This document shows, piece by piece, positions 62,976-64,000 of a stretch of 64,000 bases of DNA; position 1 is the first letter of the stretch; the number at the start of each line of letters is the position of its first letter. The position numbers and the translations under genes are program-made. The DNA lies in contig JAEUIT010000036.1 in NCBI GenBank assembly GCA_016795035.1, positions 25,826 to 89,825 of the forward strand, written 5' to 3'. A model generated the notes under the pieces. That model was given only the letters and a program-made list of their open reading frames with translations, made no database searches and was not told the origin of the DNA. The stretch is from Phycisphaerae bacterium. GTDB lineage: Bacteria > Planctomycetota > Phycisphaerae > Phycisphaerales > SM1A02.

Positions 62976-63007
62976 AGCCCCTCGCCGTTTGGCGGGGGGC
63001 TTTTTCT
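62976..63007 (+). terminator. Rho-independent terminator of rpoD
   Basis: AGCCCCTCGCC, loop GTTT, then GGCGGGGGGCT and a T-run TTTTTCTT, starting 48 bases after the rpoD stop. This is the clearest intrinsic terminator in the window. Confidence 0.92.
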
Positions 63008-63043
63008 TGGGGAGGAAGGGTTCCGGGCCAGGGTTCAGGGTGA

Positions 63044-63207
63044 AGCCAAGAAGACCGGGAGTCAGGATTCAGGAGTCAGGAGTCAGTGGAGAAAGCCGCA
63101 GCGCGGAGCTCCTCCCCCGCGCGATGGCCGTACTCCGCGCGCTCCGCTCCTTCGCGGGGGAGGACCGCCGTCGCCGATCGAGGCGACGGCAGGTGGGGGC
63201 GGAGGCG
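63044..63207. repeat. Long direct repeat, copy 1
   Basis: About 164 bp. It opens with heptads (GGAGTCA, GGATTCA, GGAGTCA), then a long-loop hairpin with stem CTCCCCCGCG/CGCGGGGGAG and a short hairpin GTCGCC-GATCGA-GGCGAC. It is about 90% like copies 2 and 3. It lies just after the rpoD terminator. Confidence 0.9.
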
Positions 63208-63305
63208 TAGCGTGACGGGATCCGCGCGTCTCCTCCCAATTGGGTACCTGCAACGCGGAGGCCGTCGCGTATGCTCCTCAACCGCCGAACGTGCGTGCAC
63301 GAACG

Positions 63306-63674
63306 ATGCTGACGCTCGACTACATCGAGTCAGAGTCCATCCTTCGCCTGAGCGGCTTCACCCCCGCCGACGCTCGACGTCTCATGGACGCGTGCCTCGC
63401 GTTGTCCCAGAACCAGGCGTCGCATGCGCTCCACACGCAGCCATGGGTTCGCGCGCTCGACGGCGTCACGCTGACGATGCGCGTGAAGACTTGGAATCAG
63501 GACGTTCTGACGGTCGGGCCACGTGCGTTCGAGTGGTCGCTCACCGCCGGCGCCTGGGACAACGTTGCAGGCTTGATCGAGCCATTCTGCGAGTCAGCCT
63601 CGAATGGCTTCCAATGGCTGAATCAAGCGAGCGGCGACGCCGAGGTGTTGCTTTCCCCCCAAGGCGACTGGTGA
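63306..63674 (+). CDS. Small protein of unknown function between direct repeats
   Basis: 122 residues starting MLTLDYIESES. No signal peptide or membrane helix. Acidic, with a GFTPADARRLMDACLALSQN helical part and Trp-rich C-terminal half. I do not recognise a family. TATGCT at 63269-63274 may be a -10 box. Flanked on both sides by copies of a 164-bp direct repeat, which could mean the gene moved or was duplicated with them. Confidence 0.6.
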   Translation: MLTLDYIESESILRLSGFTPADARRLMDACLALSQNQASHALHTQPWVRALDGVTLTMRVKTWNQDVLTVGPRAFEWSLTAGAWDNVAGLIEPFCESASNGFQWLNQASGDAEVLLSPQGDW

Positions 63675-63700
63675 GGAGGAAGGGGTCGGGGTTCAGGGGC

Positions 63701-63865
63701 AAGCCAGGAAGACCGGGAGTCAGGATTCAGGAGTCAGGAGTCAGTGGACGAAGCCGCAACGCGGTGCTCCTCCCCCGCGCGATGGCCGTACTCCGCGCAC
63801 CTCGCTCCTTCGCGGGGGAGGACCGCCGTTGCTGATCGAGGCGACGGCAGGTGGGGGCGGAGGCG
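63701..63865. repeat. Long direct repeat, copy 2
   Basis: Second copy, preceded by AGGGGTCGGGGTTCAGGGGC as is copy 3. It differs from copy 1 by point changes and a short length change near 63796. It starts 26 bases after the stop of the small unknown gene. Confidence 0.92.
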
Positions 63866-63912
63866 CGACGCGAGGCATCGCTCCTGGGAGATAGGGGTCG
63901 GGGTTCAGGGGC

Positions 63913-64000
63913 AAGCCAAGAAGACCGGGAGTCAGGATTCAGGAGTCAGGAGTCAGTGGACGAAGCCGCAACGCGGTGCTCCTCCCCCGCGCGATGGCCG
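63913..64000. repeat. Long direct repeat, copy 3 (cut by window end)
   Basis: The first 88 bases of a third copy, identical or nearly identical to copy 2 over this length. The 212-bp spacing from copy 2 suggests a tandem array continuing beyond the window. Confidence 0.92.

Noticed and set aside
63044..64000. CRISPR array at the right end
   Set aside because: The repeats are about 164 bp, contain hairpins and are spaced irregularly; there are no short uniform repeats with unique spacers and no cas genes.

Overview
The window is GC-rich bacterial DNA, most likely from a planctomycete and possibly a Phycisphaerae-like lineage. This is an inference from several traits: two secreted proteins end in dockerin-like repeats of the D-x-D/N-G-D-x-x-V-x-x-x-D-L-x-x-x-L-G-x-W type, SecA is greatly enlarged, one operon encodes membrane proteins with zinc ribbons, and many genes lack a clear Shine-Dalgarno site while starting at ATGA or GTGA overlaps. 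There is no CRISPR array, rRNA, transposase or prophage. One tRNA is present (Lys, anticodon CTT).

Layout. 1-5.5 kb: a copper-type P-ATPase cut by the left edge, a secreted subtilisin-like protease and a secreted FG-GAP/dockerin protein, all on the minus strand. 5.9-10.8 kb: a promoter, a small exported protein and a 1390-residue SecA. 11-14.7 kb: three overlapping minus-strand genes for membrane proteins, two with clear CxxC zinc ribbons. 14.9 kb: tRNA-Lys with its own promoter. 15.2-17.1 kb: arsenic operon arsR-arsC-arsM with a likely ArsR operator over the arsR start. 17.2-19.6 kb: hybrid histidine kinase. 19.5-26.9 kb: a complete histidine operon, hisG-(hisC::HAD)-hisB-hisH-hisF-(hisA::hisI::hisE)-hisD, preceded by a promoter, a leader peptide with five His codons and mutually exclusive RNA hairpins, which looks like classical transcription attenuation. 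26.9-43.7 kb: an L-arabinose locus. The minus arm carries two GH127-type enzymes (one fused to GH51) and a CUT2-type sugar ABC transporter. The plus arm carries a ROK regulator, ribulokinase, ribulose-5-phosphate 4-epimerase and a non-classical sugar isomerase. Together these would cut arabinan or arabinosides, import the sugar and convert it to xylulose 5-phosphate. 43.7-50.7 kb: a small membrane protein, a DUF1275-STAS fusion, a CorA-like channel, an AAA+/VWA pair and a fatty-acid desaturase. 51.1-63.0 kb: housekeeping genes: type III glutamine synthetase, trigger factor, a SHOCT protein, ClpX, a GAF-type methionine sulfoxide reductase, bL28, DnaG and RpoD. 63.0-64.0 kb: long direct repeats around one small unknown gene.

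Two repeat systems run through the window. One is a dispersed octamer, CGTTGCAG/CTGCAACG, at about 49 sites, roughly twenty times chance, in several reading frames and thin in the most conserved genes. The other is a family of 7-bp-period tandem repeats between genes, often as facing G-rich and C-rich arms that could fold into long hairpins. These repeats and the his attenuator are the most novel signals. All counts and pairings were made by eye.
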